Positions 43,636 to 52,295 of a DNA stretch of 64,000 bases are shown one piece after another. This DNA comes from an uncultured Acidobacteriia bacterium (lineage in GTDB: Bacteria > Acidobacteriota > Terriglobia > Bryobacterales > Bryobacteraceae): contig CAIQWJ010000007.1 in assembly GCA_903875575.1 (NCBI GenBank), positions 1 to 64,000 of the forward strand, read 5' to 3'. Every line of letters starts with the position of its first letter. Position 1 is the first letter of the stretch. A model generated the notes under the pieces. The model was not told the origin of the DNA, ran no database searches, and was given only the letters and a program-made list of their open reading frames with translations. The position numbers and the translations under genes were made by a program.

Positions 43636-44702
43636 CCGCGACCCGCCTTACCCATGATGCGGAAGATGTAAGCCAGAATCTCGGCTACCGCACGATAGAG
43701 ATGGGCCGGAATGTCTTGCCCCACATCCACCGACTTATATAACGCCTGCGCCAGCGGTGGATTCTCAATGATTGGCACCTGGTTCTGGATTGCCCTCTGC
43801 CGAATGCGCGCCGCCAGATAGTTCTTCCCCTTCGCCACCACCTTCGGCGCGGTCATGACCCCCTGGTCGTAACGCAAAGCCACCGCATAGTGCGTCGGGT
43901 TGACGATGACCGCGGTCGCCGTGGCCACATCCTTCATCATGGTCCGCCTGCGCAGGTCCCTCTGAATGCGCCGTACCCGCGCTTTCGTCTCCGGATTCCC
44001 GTCGTTCTCCTTCGATTCGTCGCGGATCTCCTGTTTGCTCATGCGCAGCCGCTTGCTGTACCGCCCGCGCTCGCGAACCAGCATCACCGCGCCCAGCGCC
44101 ACCAGCACGAAAGAGGCCCTTCGCAACGCATCGTTGATCAGACCGCCCGCCGCCTGAGCACCACTCGCGACAGGCATCATGGGTAAGCGCAGTAATTCCG
44201 GCAACCTGTCTTTCACGAGCGCCCACGTAAGCCAGCACATCACGGGTATCATCACGACCGCCTGCATGAAATGCCCCATATTGGAGGACGGAAGCTCCCG
44301 CAACCGGTTCGCCGGATTCAGCCGATTCAGATCCGGTGCCAGACGCGCCATGCTGAAGCCCATGCCATTTGAGGCGAGTTGAAAGAACAACGTCAGAGCC
44401 AGCAGCATGCCGCCCAGAATTGCCAACGGCGTCAGCGCCGTGCGGGCCAGCACTGTGAACAGCGCAAGCAGATCCGTGCTCGTGAGCGACCCGTTGGTCG
44501 AAAACGCCCGCCGCAACCCCAGCCGCATGGTCGCTTCAATACCCGCCAGCCAGTCGGGAAAATACGCCGCGCCTAAAAGTACAAAGCCCAGAAACTGAAA
44601 CGCTGCCACAAACTCCCGTGTCGCCGGAAAGTCGCCTTTCTCCCGCGCCTTTTTGAGATGTTGCGGGGTGGCTTTCTCGGTCCGTTGGGAAGCATCCGCC
44701 AT
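43632..44702 (-). CDS. flhB: Flagellar export switch protein FlhB
   Basis: The 356-residue protein has four membrane helices followed by a cytoplasmic domain with the autocleavage motif NPTH (about residue 265, in VIVNPTHYAVALRY). Cleavage after Asn switches export from rod/hook to filament substrates, triggered by FliK. The N-terminal SQRTEKATPQHLKKAREKGDF is the family signature. It lies directly after fliR. Confidence 0.97.
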   Translation of the reverse strand: MADASQRTEKATPQHLKKAREKGDFPATREFVAAFQFLGFVLLGAAYFPDWLAGIEATMRLGLRRAFSTNGSLTSTDLLALFTVLARTALTPLAILGGMLLALTLFFQLASNGMGFSMARLAPDLNRLNPANRLRELPSSNMGHFMQAVVMIPVMCWLTWALVKDRLPELLRLPMMPVASGAQAAGGLINDALRRASFVLVALGAVMLVRERGRYSKRLRMSKQEIRDESKENDGNPETKARVRRIQRDLRRRTMMKDVATATAVIVNPTHYAVALRYDQGVMTAPKVVAKGKNYLAARIRQRAIQNQVPIIENPPLAQALYKSVDVGQDIPAHLYRAVAEILAYIFRIMGKAGRG

Positions 44703-44703
44703 C

Positions 44704-45489
44704 TCAGTGAGCGCCCCGCATCAAACTCTCCAGCAGACGCACTGCCGACGCCATCGCTGTATCGAAGTAGCCTGGCTGAAACGCGAGCGTCACTGACAGC
44801 AGCAGCAGCGTCGCCGCCAGCTTGACCGGCATAGTCAGACTCACCAGATGGAGCTGCGCCTGCATACGCCCCAATACCGCGAGCGAGACGTCGGCCAGCA
44901 ACAATAATGCGACCACCGGCGCAGCCAGCCGCAGTCCCGCACTAAAGATTGTGGAAGAGAACCGGACAATCGCCTCCGCCCAGCCCCTGTTCACCACAAA
45001 CGACTCCGGTGGACAAAGCCGGAAACTGTCGGCAAGAACCCGAACCAGCATCCGGTCGCCGCCCGCCGCAAAGAACAGCAGCCCCGCGGTCAGTTGCGCC
45101 AGCGTGATCAGCACGGTCGAATCGGCACCGCTCGTGGGATCGATGGTGGAGGCATAGCCAAGACCAGCCTGCAGGCTCACTATCTGCGCAGCCATCTGGA
45201 AAAGCTCGAGCACAATTGCGATCGTCAGACCGATCGCCAGCCCCAGCGCCATCTCTCCGGCCAGCCCCGCCACCATCCTGCCCGCTGTCAGACCCGCACC
45301 CTCGCCATTCGGCGACTTCCACTCCGGCCAGAGCATGACCGTGAACGCCAGTGCCAACACGATTTTGGCGGCCTCCGGTGCCGCGCGAAAGGCAGCCAGA
45401 GGCAGAAACGCGAACACCCCGGACACCCGCGCCAGAGTAAACAGGAAGCCCAGCAGCGATGCGTAACTGAAGAGACCCTCAGTGCGCAT
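44704..45489 (-). CDS. fliR: Flagellar export gate protein FliR
   Basis: This 261-residue membrane protein has six to seven helices. FARVSGVFAFLPL opens it, GYASTIDPTSGADSTVL lies in the middle, and RLAAPVVALLLLADVSLAVLGRMQAQLHLV is the conserved late segment. FliR forms the export gate with FliP5 and FliQ4. It overlaps the fliQ 3' end by 11 bp. Confidence 0.96.
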   Translation of the reverse strand: MRTEGLFSYASLLGFLFTLARVSGVFAFLPLAAFRAAPEAAKIVLALAFTVMLWPEWKSPNGEGAGLTAGRMVAGLAGEMALGLAIGLTIAIVLELFQMAAQIVSLQAGLGYASTIDPTSGADSTVLITLAQLTAGLLFFAAGGDRMLVRVLADSFRLCPPESFVVNRGWAEAIVRFSSTIFSAGLRLAAPVVALLLLADVSLAVLGRMQAQLHLVSLTMPVKLAATLLLLSVTLAFQPGYFDTAMASAVRLLESLMRGAH

Positions 45490-45748
45490 AGTGCCCCAGG
45501 TTTCCGAGGATATCCGTCGTATAGGCCATCGTCTTGTGGATCATCCACGGCATCAGTAACAGAGCGCCCCCGAGAAAAGCAATCAGACGCGGGATAGCGC
45601 TGAACCCGGCATCCTGAATTGAAGTGACGATCTGGATCAGACTCACCACAATCCCCGTCGCCAGACCGATCCCAAGCAGCGGGGCGCAAACCCAGAACGC
45701 CGCAAGGAACATCTGGCCCACAATGTGCGAAACCGCGTCCGGCGTCAT
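45479..45748 (-). CDS. fliQ: Flagellar export gate protein FliQ
   Basis: ATG 45748 gives 89 residues with two membrane helices and the FliQ pattern (MTPDAVSHIVGQMF, GIVVSLIQIVTSIQDAGFSAIPRLIAFLGGALLLMPWM). The frame extends upstream to 45790, but that overlaps fliP by more and adds non-family residues. Overlap with the fliP stop is 4 bp. Confidence 0.96.
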   Translation of the reverse strand: MTPDAVSHIVGQMFLAAFWVCAPLLGIGLATGIVVSLIQIVTSIQDAGFSAIPRLIAFLGGALLLMPWMIHKTMAYTTDILGNLGHYAH

Positions 45749-46488
45749 GGCGCGAAGCCTTTCATGAGAGATCCGATGGTGAGGTTCCACCCATCTACCA
45801 GCACGAAGAGCAGGATCTTAAACGGCGCCGACACCATCACCGGCGGCAACTGCACCATGCCGATCGACAGCGTGACGGAAGCCACCACAATGTCGACCAG
45901 CAGGAACGGCAGAAAGAGCACGGCGCCAATTTGAAATCCGGCGCGCATCTCCGAAAGCATGTAAGCCGGCGCGATGATCGTAAGATCCAGATCGGCGGGT
46001 GTTCTTGGCGCCTGCGCATGTGTGATGTCGAGAAACAGGCGGACGTCTTTCTCGCGAACGAAGCGCCCCAGGTAGACCTTCAGCGGCTTGCTGCCCGCAT
46101 CCCAGGCCTGGCCTGCCGTCAGATCGCCCCGCTCCATCGGCTCCCAGGCTTCCTTATAGATTTGCGTGGCCAGCGGGGCCGTCAAAACTGTGGTCAGAAA
46201 CAACGCCAGCGCCAGCAGCACCTGGTTCGATGGCGCCGTCTGCGTGCCCATCGCCTGACGGAGAAAGTGCAGCACGATGGAGATACGAAGGAAGGGTGTG
46301 ATCGACATGATGATCGCCGGCAGCAACGTCAGCAGCGTCATCAGAATGATGATCTGCATCGGCGTTCCCAGGTTCTGCGGCAGTGCCGACAGAATCTCGG
46401 GAGACCGGGTCTGCACTGGCAGAGGCCGCGAAGCGGCCAGCCCGATTCCCGGCAGCAAAACAGCCATCGCAATCGCCATTCGTTTCAT
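45745..46488 (-). CDS. fliP: Flagellar export gate protein FliP
   Basis: ATG 46488 gives 247 residues with a cleavable signal (KRMAIAMAVLLPGIGLAAS). FliP core motifs include LLTLLPAIIMSITPFLRISIVL, RQAMGTQTAPSNQVLLALALFLT, and the final GMVQLPPVMVSAPFKILLFVLVDGW. The start makes an ATGA overlap with fliO. A longer frame to 46542 would run into fliO. FliP with FliQ and FliR builds the export channel. Confidence 0.97.
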   Translation of the reverse strand: MKRMAIAMAVLLPGIGLAASRPLPVQTRSPEILSALPQNLGTPMQIIILMTLLTLLPAIIMSITPFLRISIVLHFLRQAMGTQTAPSNQVLLALALFLTTVLTAPLATQIYKEAWEPMERGDLTAGQAWDAGSKPLKVYLGRFVREKDVRLFLDITHAQAPRTPADLDLTIIAPAYMLSEMRAGFQIGAVLFLPFLLVDIVVASVTLSIGMVQLPPVMVSAPFKILLFVLVDGWNLTIGSLMKGFAP

Positions 46489-46787
46489 CGCACGATTCCC
46501 GAACCGGGTTCTTCCATCACAGCTGTATCCAGCATCTGGCAACCCCCGGGTGCCGTGCCGATCAGAATGGTCCGCCCCCCCACGCGCACCAGATGCAGCG
46601 CGTGCTGGGTGCCCAGAGGTATCCGCTCCAGAACCCGCACCTGCCGGTCCGCGGCGGACTGCCGGCCAAACGGCATTACCCCGCCGCTGAACGACGCCAT
46701 TCCCCTGCGCCGCAGAAAGTACAGCAGACCACCCAACAGGCCGAGGACCAGCAGAATCGCGAACACGGGTTGAAGCATTTCCGTCAT
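46485..46787 (-). CDS. fliO: Flagellar biosynthesis protein FliO
   Basis: The 100-residue protein has one TM helix (about 7-26) followed by a basic cytoplasmic part containing VRVLERIPLGTQHALHLVRVGGRTILIG, the FliO pattern. FliO helps FliP oligomerise. It sits between fliN and fliP as expected, starting directly after the fliN stop. Confidence 0.93.
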   Translation of the reverse strand: MTEMLQPVFAILLVLGLLGGLLYFLRRRGMASFSGGVMPFGRQSAADRQVRVLERIPLGTQHALHLVRVGGRTILIGTAPGGCQMLDTAVMEEPGSGIVR

Positions 46788-47096
46788 CTAGAAGTCCGGG
46801 TTAAAGTCGGTGATCCGCACGCCCATGATGTTTTCGATGATCACGATCTCGCCGAATGCCAGCAGAGTCGATCCCACGTAGATATCAATGTTCTCGCCCG
46901 CCGAGCGCCGCATCTCAAGAATGCTACCCTCGTCGAGATCGAGAATCTCCCGCAGCTTCATCCAGCGCTGATCAAGCTGCACCTCCACTTCGATCGGAAC
47001 GTCCGCAATATGCGCGACCTGTTCCTGTGGTGTCAGCGGTGATCCGCCATACGATACAGCTCCGTTCGGGGGGATAGTGCTCAGCGCGGGCGTCAT
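46788..47096 (-). CDS. fliN: Flagellar motor switch protein FliN (short)
   Basis: The 102-residue protein is essentially one SpoA domain: IADVPIEVEVQLDQRWMKLREILDLDEGSILEMRRSAGENIDIYVGSTLLAFGEIVIIENIMGVRITD. It forms the bottom of the C ring and docks FliH-FliI. Together with the longer FliY-like protein at 38685-39563 this locus encodes two SpoA-domain FliN homologues. Confidence 0.95.
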   Translation of the reverse strand: MTPALSTIPPNGAVSYGGSPLTPQEQVAHIADVPIEVEVQLDQRWMKLREILDLDEGSILEMRRSAGENIDIYVGSTLLAFGEIVIIENIMGVRITDFNPDF

Positions 47097-47139
47097 ATTG
47101 CTTCCTGTGTACAGTAATCGGCCCTAACCTGCCGGAACA

Positions 47140-48393
47140 TTACCCCTGGATCAACGCAACCGTGGCTTGCGTGACGTTATCTTCCGTCGTGATGACTTTG
47201 GAGTTGGCCTGGTAACCGCGCTCGTACGTCAACAGATTCGTGAATTCCTTGGCAATGTCCACCGTGGAGGATTCGAGCGCTCCCCCCGTGATCTGCCCTC
47301 TCGACCCGGTTCCCGACGTTCCAATAATCGGAGTCGCCGTTGCGGCCGTCACGCCAAAGGTATTGTTGCCAAGATTCTGCATCGAGTCCGGATTCAGCAC
47401 CGATGCCAGCGCAATCTGCGCCACGACAACCGAGGCCCCGTTCGAATACGTGGCACTGATCTGGCCGTTGGCCCCAATGCTGGTCCCGGTCAACTGGCCG
47501 GAAGCCGATCCGTTCTGGGTGCTGGCCAGATTGGCCGATGCCTCGCTGAACTGGGTGATGGCCGGTGTTCCCGAAGCGTTGTACAGCTTCCAGTTCAGAT
47601 TCAGATCCGACGCGCCATCCACCAGCCCCGTGATCGCGACGGTCACGGGCGGATCGGTCAGCGCCGGGGTGGTCAGTTTTCCCGTGCCGTCGAACGTCAG
47701 CGTTCCCGTGGCAACTGAAGTCGCCGTTCCGGTCCCGCTGGTGAGTTCAGAAGAGGGAATCGAGATGTCATAAGACCAGTTGTTGGCCGCTGTTTCCGTA
47801 TACTTCACCGTCAGCGTGTGCCCTGTTCCCTGGGCGTCAAAAACCTGGATTGGTGAGCTGAAACTCGCGTTGGCGGATCCTACGGTCGCATTGGCGGACA
47901 GGTTCGCACTGATCGTGAAGTTCGTCGTGGCAATCGGCTGCTGCGAACCGCTGACCGGCAGGGTGATGTTGGATGTTGCGCCCGTGGTATCCATCTTTCC
48001 ATTGGTCACATTCCAGCCCTGGACATTTTCGGCGCTTGCCCCCAACAGATTGCCTGTCGCATCCACGCTGAAGTTACCGGCGCGCGTGTAGGTCGTCTGC
48101 CCGGAAGGGGATTGCAGGACAAAAAAGCCTGTCCCCTGAATGGCGGCATCAAAAGGCTGGCTGGTCGTCTGGATGGATCCCTGGTTAAACTGTGTCGATG
48201 CCTGCGCCACCACCGAACCCGCCACGCTCGTGGCGGACTGACCGTTGACATTGCCGCTCAGAAGATCGTTGAAAGATATCGTGTTGTCCTTGTAGCCGGA
48301 GGTATTCAGATTGGCCAGGTTACCGCTGACCGAATCGATCGCGAGCGAGTTTGCGTTGAGGCCGGAAAGCGCGTTGGAAAAGGCTGTGGACAT
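47140..48393 (-). CDS. flgE: Flagellar hook protein FlgE
   Basis: The 417-residue protein has MSTAFSNALSGLNANSLAIDSVSGNLANLNTSGYK at the N-terminus. A hook D1 segment (GFFVLQSPSGQTTYTRAGNFSVDATGNL) follows, and the C-terminal motif is SSTVDIAKEFTNLLTYERGYQANSKVITTEDN. It polymerises into the hook. Start overlaps the flgD stop by 1 bp. Size matches the family. Confidence 0.96.
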   Translation of the reverse strand: MSTAFSNALSGLNANSLAIDSVSGNLANLNTSGYKDNTISFNDLLSGNVNGQSATSVAGSVVAQASTQFNQGSIQTTSQPFDAAIQGTGFFVLQSPSGQTTYTRAGNFSVDATGNLLGASAENVQGWNVTNGKMDTTGATSNITLPVSGSQQPIATTNFTISANLSANATVGSANASFSSPIQVFDAQGTGHTLTVKYTETAANNWSYDISIPSSELTSGTGTATSVATGTLTFDGTGKLTTPALTDPPVTVAITGLVDGASDLNLNWKLYNASGTPAITQFSEASANLASTQNGSASGQLTGTSIGANGQISATYSNGASVVVAQIALASVLNPDSMQNLGNNTFGVTAATATPIIGTSGTGSRGQITGGALESSTVDIAKEFTNLLTYERGYQANSKVITTEDNVTQATVALIQG

Positions 48394-48788
48394 TAGTTAT
48401 TAGCTCCTGTAGTGGTCTTGTTGGCAAAGCCGGCCGCAGTCGTCGCCGCGGCTGACGTCATTGCTGAAGTGGTGGTCGCTGAAGTGGTGCTTGCTGAAGT
48501 CGTCGGAAGCGTCGTCGTGGTGGTTGGCGTCGTGCCGGCCTGACTGAGCGTCGTCGTGTCCGTATGGATGCCGATCAGCTGTTCCAGCTGGCTGTACTGG
48601 GTCAGCTGCGTGACGAATTGATTGCTGTCCACCGGGCTGAGCGGGTCCTGATTCTGAAGCTGCGAAACCAGCAGCGTCAGAAATGTCGATTCACTCGCCA
48701 GCGGATCCGTCCTCGAAGTTGCACCCGGGATACCCGATTGCGTTTGCCCTGTAGACGCGGATGTCAGGGGATTCACGGCTGTACTCAT
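48393..48788 (-). CDS. flgD: Hook scaffolding protein FlgD, short form
   Basis: The 131-residue protein has the conserved FlgD N-terminal region (FLTLLVSQLQNQDPLSPVDSNQFVTQLTQYSQLEQLIGI). The usual C-terminal Ig/tudor-like half is missing. In its place are about 50 residues of Thr/Ser/Ala low-complexity repeats (TSAST, TSATT, TSAMT). Short FlgD proteins with only the N-terminal part are known. Position between fliK and flgE supports the assignment. Confidence 0.92.
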   Translation of the reverse strand: MSTAVNPLTSASTGQTQSGIPGATSRTDPLASESTFLTLLVSQLQNQDPLSPVDSNQFVTQLTQYSQLEQLIGIHTDTTTLSQAGTTPTTTTTLPTTSASTTSATTTSAMTSAAATTAAGFANKTTTGANN

Positions 48789-50392
48789 AAGCTCTCCTTC
48801 AAATCCGGCGCTCCGCCGGGATACTGCAGAATTCCGTCAAAACTCTCTGTCCCGGCGTTGCCGCTCTGCCGTTGCGGAGCAGCCTCGCGTTGGGACTGTG
48901 GATTCTCGCGTTGGTGCCGGCCCGACGTCCACGCCTCGGCGTTATAGCCCGCATCAGCCAGCAAACCGGCGAGATCGGTCACTCCATCACGCAGCCCTCT
49001 TGTAATCGAGGGATCGGTCGAATGAACGGAAACATGGACTTCCCCTGCCCGCTCCGAGAGGCGGACCCGAACGTCGCGCCCACCGTCCGGCGTGAACTCA
49101 AGCGACACCGAACGTACCGGCTGTGACGGAGCCTTTTCCGCAATAGGAGGTTCCTGCCGCGCCGTCTGACGTCCGGCCTCACTTGCGTGAGTGTCAGTGG
49201 GACGCGGATCCACGCCTGCGGAGTTTTTCGGGGCCTCGGCCTGCATCTGAAAGTTCTGCGCCCCCCCGGCGTGACGCAGGCCCGGATCGACAGGCGGCGC
49301 GTCCGTGCCACCCGTCCGCGAATCCGTAAGCGAATCGCCGCCGCCGCGATGATGCCCGGTTCCCCCGCCGGATGAAGCCGGAGGAGAAGTCCCGGCGGGG
49401 GAAGCCGTGTTGGGGGACGTTCCCGACGCAGTAGCGGAACCTTCGTCAGGTCCCTGTCCGGCAGCCTCATCAGGCGGCGCTCCGACAACCGGAGCAGTTT
49501 GCTGATTCCTGCGCGTCGGCGTTGGTGCAATATCTGCCGCGCCGATGTCGTGTACCGGCCCACTGGCCACCGGAACAGGCACCACCTGCGGCGAGGGAAC
49601 AGCCGCGTTGGCGTCATCGGTATGGATCACCACGGTCAGAGCGGCCTCCGGTGCGGCTGGAGCAACCGCCGCAGCGTTGAGGTGAATTGGCACGGGCCGT
49701 GCCTCTCCGGCTGGAGGGGCGTCGGGCGGCTTCACCGGGAGGGGCGGCAGGGGCACAGGTGCCTCCGTGGGAACAGCAGGAGAATCGGTGTGGCGGTCGT
49801 GCGGAGTTGCCTCCGGCTTGGCCTTGCCGGGGCTGGCCAAAGTGGCCAGGACGGTTGTGGCACTGGCAGGAGCCTTCGGAAGCGGCACAGCGTTCTGCAC
49901 TGTCCCGCCGGAACTCGCCGGCGGCACCAACACGAGGCCAGGGGACTGGATGAATCCTCGCCTGGCGAGCAGCGATCCCAGCTGCGCAGGAATCGGCGCG
50001 GCGTCCGGCAAGGTAGCCAGCTGGCGGATCATGTCGGCGAAGTCGGACCCGGATTCCATCGCTCGCTGTTGTACGGCCACTCCGCCACTGGCAACACTCT
50101 GCGGTGCCGCGGCCATCATGCCAGTGGATACCGGACTGATGGGTGCCAGGCCCTGAGAGGTGTAATCTGCCGGGACTGACGCCGTATCTTCCCGACCGAA
50201 ACGCGCCGTTCCCCGGATTAGAGCCTGTGCAATCCGCAGTGACTTCCCGGACAGGAACTCATCCGTTTGCGACGGACTCGTCGACGCCACGGGCGACGGC
50301 GTCCCGGAAATGTCATTCCCCGTGAGACTGTTCCCTTGCTGCGGTCCTGTCAGCAATGCGGTTTGAACGACTGAGAGCGGATTTCCGCGCAT
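48785..50392 (-). CDS. fliK: Hook-length control protein FliK
   Basis: The protein is long and Pro/Ala/Thr-rich through most of its length. It ends with a FliK-type C-terminal domain (SLEFTPDGGRDVRVRLSERAGEVHVSVHS...LRDGVTDLAGLLADAGYNAEAW). FliK measures the hook and triggers the FlhB switch. ATG 50392 (535 aa) is chosen because the candidate sigma54 site would start transcription at about 50445. A GTG at 50443 in the same frame (552 aa) would then have almost no leader. No clear ribosome site helps either choice. It heads a run of genes down to 38284. Confidence 0.85.
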   Translation of the reverse strand: MRGNPLSVVQTALLTGPQQGNSLTGNDISGTPSPVASTSPSQTDEFLSGKSLRIAQALIRGTARFGREDTASVPADYTSQGLAPISPVSTGMMAAAPQSVASGGVAVQQRAMESGSDFADMIRQLATLPDAAPIPAQLGSLLARRGFIQSPGLVLVPPASSGGTVQNAVPLPKAPASATTVLATLASPGKAKPEATPHDRHTDSPAVPTEAPVPLPPLPVKPPDAPPAGEARPVPIHLNAAAVAPAAPEAALTVVIHTDDANAAVPSPQVVPVPVASGPVHDIGAADIAPTPTRRNQQTAPVVGAPPDEAAGQGPDEGSATASGTSPNTASPAGTSPPASSGGGTGHHRGGGDSLTDSRTGGTDAPPVDPGLRHAGGAQNFQMQAEAPKNSAGVDPRPTDTHASEAGRQTARQEPPIAEKAPSQPVRSVSLEFTPDGGRDVRVRLSERAGEVHVSVHSTDPSITRGLRDGVTDLAGLLADAGYNAEAWTSGRHQRENPQSQREAAPQRQSGNAGTESFDGILQYPGGAPDLKESL

Positions 50393-50455
50393 CGGCGGCT
50401 GAGCGACTACGAGCGGGGCAGCAGCGGCGGCAGAGCAGTTCACGCGGCTCTATAA

Positions 50456-50471
50456 AGCAGCCGAAGGGCCA
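50456..50471 (-). promoter_or_regulatory. Candidate sigma54 promoter of the fliK operon
   Basis: The minus strand reads TGGCCCTTCGGCTGCT: TGGC plus TGCT with GG-N10-GC spacing. It differs from TGGCACG-N4-TTGCW at three positions. The CTGCT end is shared with the flgF site. Confidence 0.5.
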
Positions 50472-50584
50472 ACCGGCCCATGCCGCGAATTCAATCGGTT
50501 ACGTGAATAGAGGGCGACAGAAAACTGGCGGAAGGCGGGGAAACGCCAGGATTCTGGCGACGAAAACACTCCTTCTCATGCACC

Positions 50585-50611
50585 ATATCGGCCATCTTTC
50601 TTTGATTTTGA
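50585..50611 (-). promoter_or_regulatory. Sigma28-like promoter facing fliK
   Basis: The minus strand reads TCAAAATC-N11-GCCGATAT, with the same spacing and TCAA start as the fliC and flaG sites. Predicted start about 50578, giving a leader of about 185 nt to ATG 50392. Confidence 0.65.
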
Positions 50612-50635
50612 ACCATTTAACAATCTCTCCCTCTT

Positions 50636-50651
50636 CGGCCCGAAAACTGCT
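50636..50651 (+). promoter_or_regulatory. Candidate sigma54 promoter of flgFGAHIJ
   Basis: CGGCCCGAAAACTGCT matches TGGCACG-N4-TTGCW at GGC, CG and TGCT with exact GG-N10-GC spacing. It predicts a start at about 50662, 22 nt before the flgF ATG. Confidence 0.55.
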
Positions 50652-50683
50652 CCTGTCTCCCCCGAAAGGCACCGCCCAACCTC

Positions 50684-51427
50684 ATGGACACCATCTCAAT
50701 CTCGGCCGCCAGCGGCATGCGGGCGCGTATGGAATCTCTCGATCTCCTCGCCAACAATCTCGCCAATACCGAGACCGGCGGTTATAAGGCAGACCGCGAG
50801 TTCTACAGCATCTATACGAGCGCCGAGGCCAGTGCCGACGCCATGAATAACGGATCGCAGACTGTCACCACGCTGCCCGTCGTCGAGAAGCAATGGACTG
50901 ATCTTTCGGCTGGCGAACTCCGCTCCACCGGCAATTCTCTGGATCTCGCCGTCAACGGCGACGGCCTCTTCGCCATTCAGACCGCGCGTGGAGTTCGGTA
51001 CACACGCAACGGCAACTTCCGTGTCTCGCCAACAGGCACGCTGACCACCGCGGACGGGAATGCCGTTCGTTCCCAGTCCGGCAACCCGATCACGCTCGAC
51101 CAAAGCCTGCCGGTCGATTTCCTGCCCGATGGAACGGTACAACAGGCGGGCAATCCTTTGGGGAAGATCCAGCTGGCGTCCTTCGATTCCGGTAGCCTCA
51201 TCAAAGAGGGCTCCAATTATTTTGCCGCCGCGCCCGGCAGCATATCCGGAACCGCCACCGGTGCGGTAGTACAGGGAAAACTCGAGCAATCGAACGTCGG
51301 AGCCGCCGAGTCCGCGGTGCGTCTGGTCTCCATCACGCGACAGTTTGAAATGCTGCAAAAAGCGGCGGCGATCGGCAATGACCTCGGCAAGAAGGCCATT
51401 GAAGAAGTTGCCCGCGTCGTGTCCTGA
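50684..51427 (+). CDS. flgF: Distal rod/basal-body protein FlgF
   Basis: The 247-residue protein has the rod motif (ARMESLDLLANNLANTETGGYKADREFYSIY), GDGLFAIQTARGVRYTRNGNFRVSPTGTL, and a C-terminal helix of the rod type (AVRLVSITRQFEMLQKAAAIGNDLGKKAIEEVARV). It heads the rightward rod-ring operon. FlgG follows after 64 bp. FlgF rather than FlgG is called because of length and gene order. Confidence 0.93.
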   Translation: MDTISISAASGMRARMESLDLLANNLANTETGGYKADREFYSIYTSAEASADAMNNGSQTVTTLPVVEKQWTDLSAGELRSTGNSLDLAVNGDGLFAIQTARGVRYTRNGNFRVSPTGTLTTADGNAVRSQSGNPITLDQSLPVDFLPDGTVQQAGNPLGKIQLASFDSGSLIKEGSNYFAAAPGSISGTATGAVVQGKLEQSNVGAAESAVRLVSITRQFEMLQKAAAIGNDLGKKAIEEVARVVS

Positions 51428-51491
51428 TCCCAGGAGCAGATAACAGCAATCAGGTCATCCGACACCCACACAAGGAGAACGGAACACACAT

Positions 51492-52283
51492 ATGATTCGA
51501 GCACTCTACAGCGCCGCCAGCGGGATGACCGCCCAGCAACTCAACATCGACAACATCGCCAACAACCTTGCGAACGCCAACACGACAGGCTATAAATCGC
51601 GGCGCGCCCAGTTTCAGGACCTTTTGTATCAGAATATGGTTGCTCCAGGATCGTCGGCCAGTCAAAATACGGTGGTCCCGGCCGGCCTTCAGCTGGGTCT
51701 CGGAACACGGGCGGTTTCGAATGAAATCACCTTCCAGCAGGGAAGCTTCACCAGCACGAGCAACCCGCTCGATCTCGTGATTCAGGGCAAAGGCTTCTTT
51801 CAGATCAAGCAGCCCAATGGCGATATCGCCTACAGCCGCAACGGCTCCTTCCAGCTCGACAGCACCGGAAGTTTTGTAACCTCTGACGGCAACGCTCTGC
51901 AGCCCCAGATCACAATTCCTCCCGCGGCACAATCCATCAACATCGCCGCCGATGGCACCGTGACCTATGTGCTCCCGGGCCAGACGCAGGCCCAGAATGC
52001 GGGCCAGATCACACTCGCAAACTTTCAGAATCCGGCTGGCCTGAGCTCACTCGGCGGCAGTCTTTTCTCGCCAACCGACGCTTCCGGTGCCGCCATCCTC
52101 GGAACGCCGGGCGGAGCCGAAGGTCAGGGAACCATACTGCAGGGCTATACCGAACAATCCAACGTCAGCGTGGTCGACGAGTTCATCAACATGATCACCA
52201 GCCAGCGCGCCTATGAGGCGAACTCCAAGGTCGTCAAGGCGGCTGACGAAATGTACCAGCAGGCCAACAATATGAAGCAGTAG
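51492..52283 (+). CDS. flgG: Distal rod protein FlgG
   Basis: The 263-residue protein starts MIRALYSAASGMTAQQLNIDNIANNLANANTTGYKSRRAQFQDLLYQ. It contains NPLDLVIQGKGFFQIKQPNGDIAYSRNGSF and ends with VDEFINMITSQRAYEANSKVVKAADEMYQQANNM, all diagnostic of FlgG. It forms the distal rod. An ACAAGGAGAACG ribosome site precedes the ATG. Confidence 0.97.
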   Translation: MIRALYSAASGMTAQQLNIDNIANNLANANTTGYKSRRAQFQDLLYQNMVAPGSSASQNTVVPAGLQLGLGTRAVSNEITFQQGSFTSTSNPLDLVIQGKGFFQIKQPNGDIAYSRNGSFQLDSTGSFVTSDGNALQPQITIPPAAQSINIAADGTVTYVLPGQTQAQNAGQITLANFQNPAGLSSLGGSLFSPTDASGAAILGTPGGAEGQGTILQGYTEQSNVSVVDEFINMITSQRAYEANSKVVKAADEMYQQANNMKQ

Positions 52284-52295
52284 CGGCTGGATACT

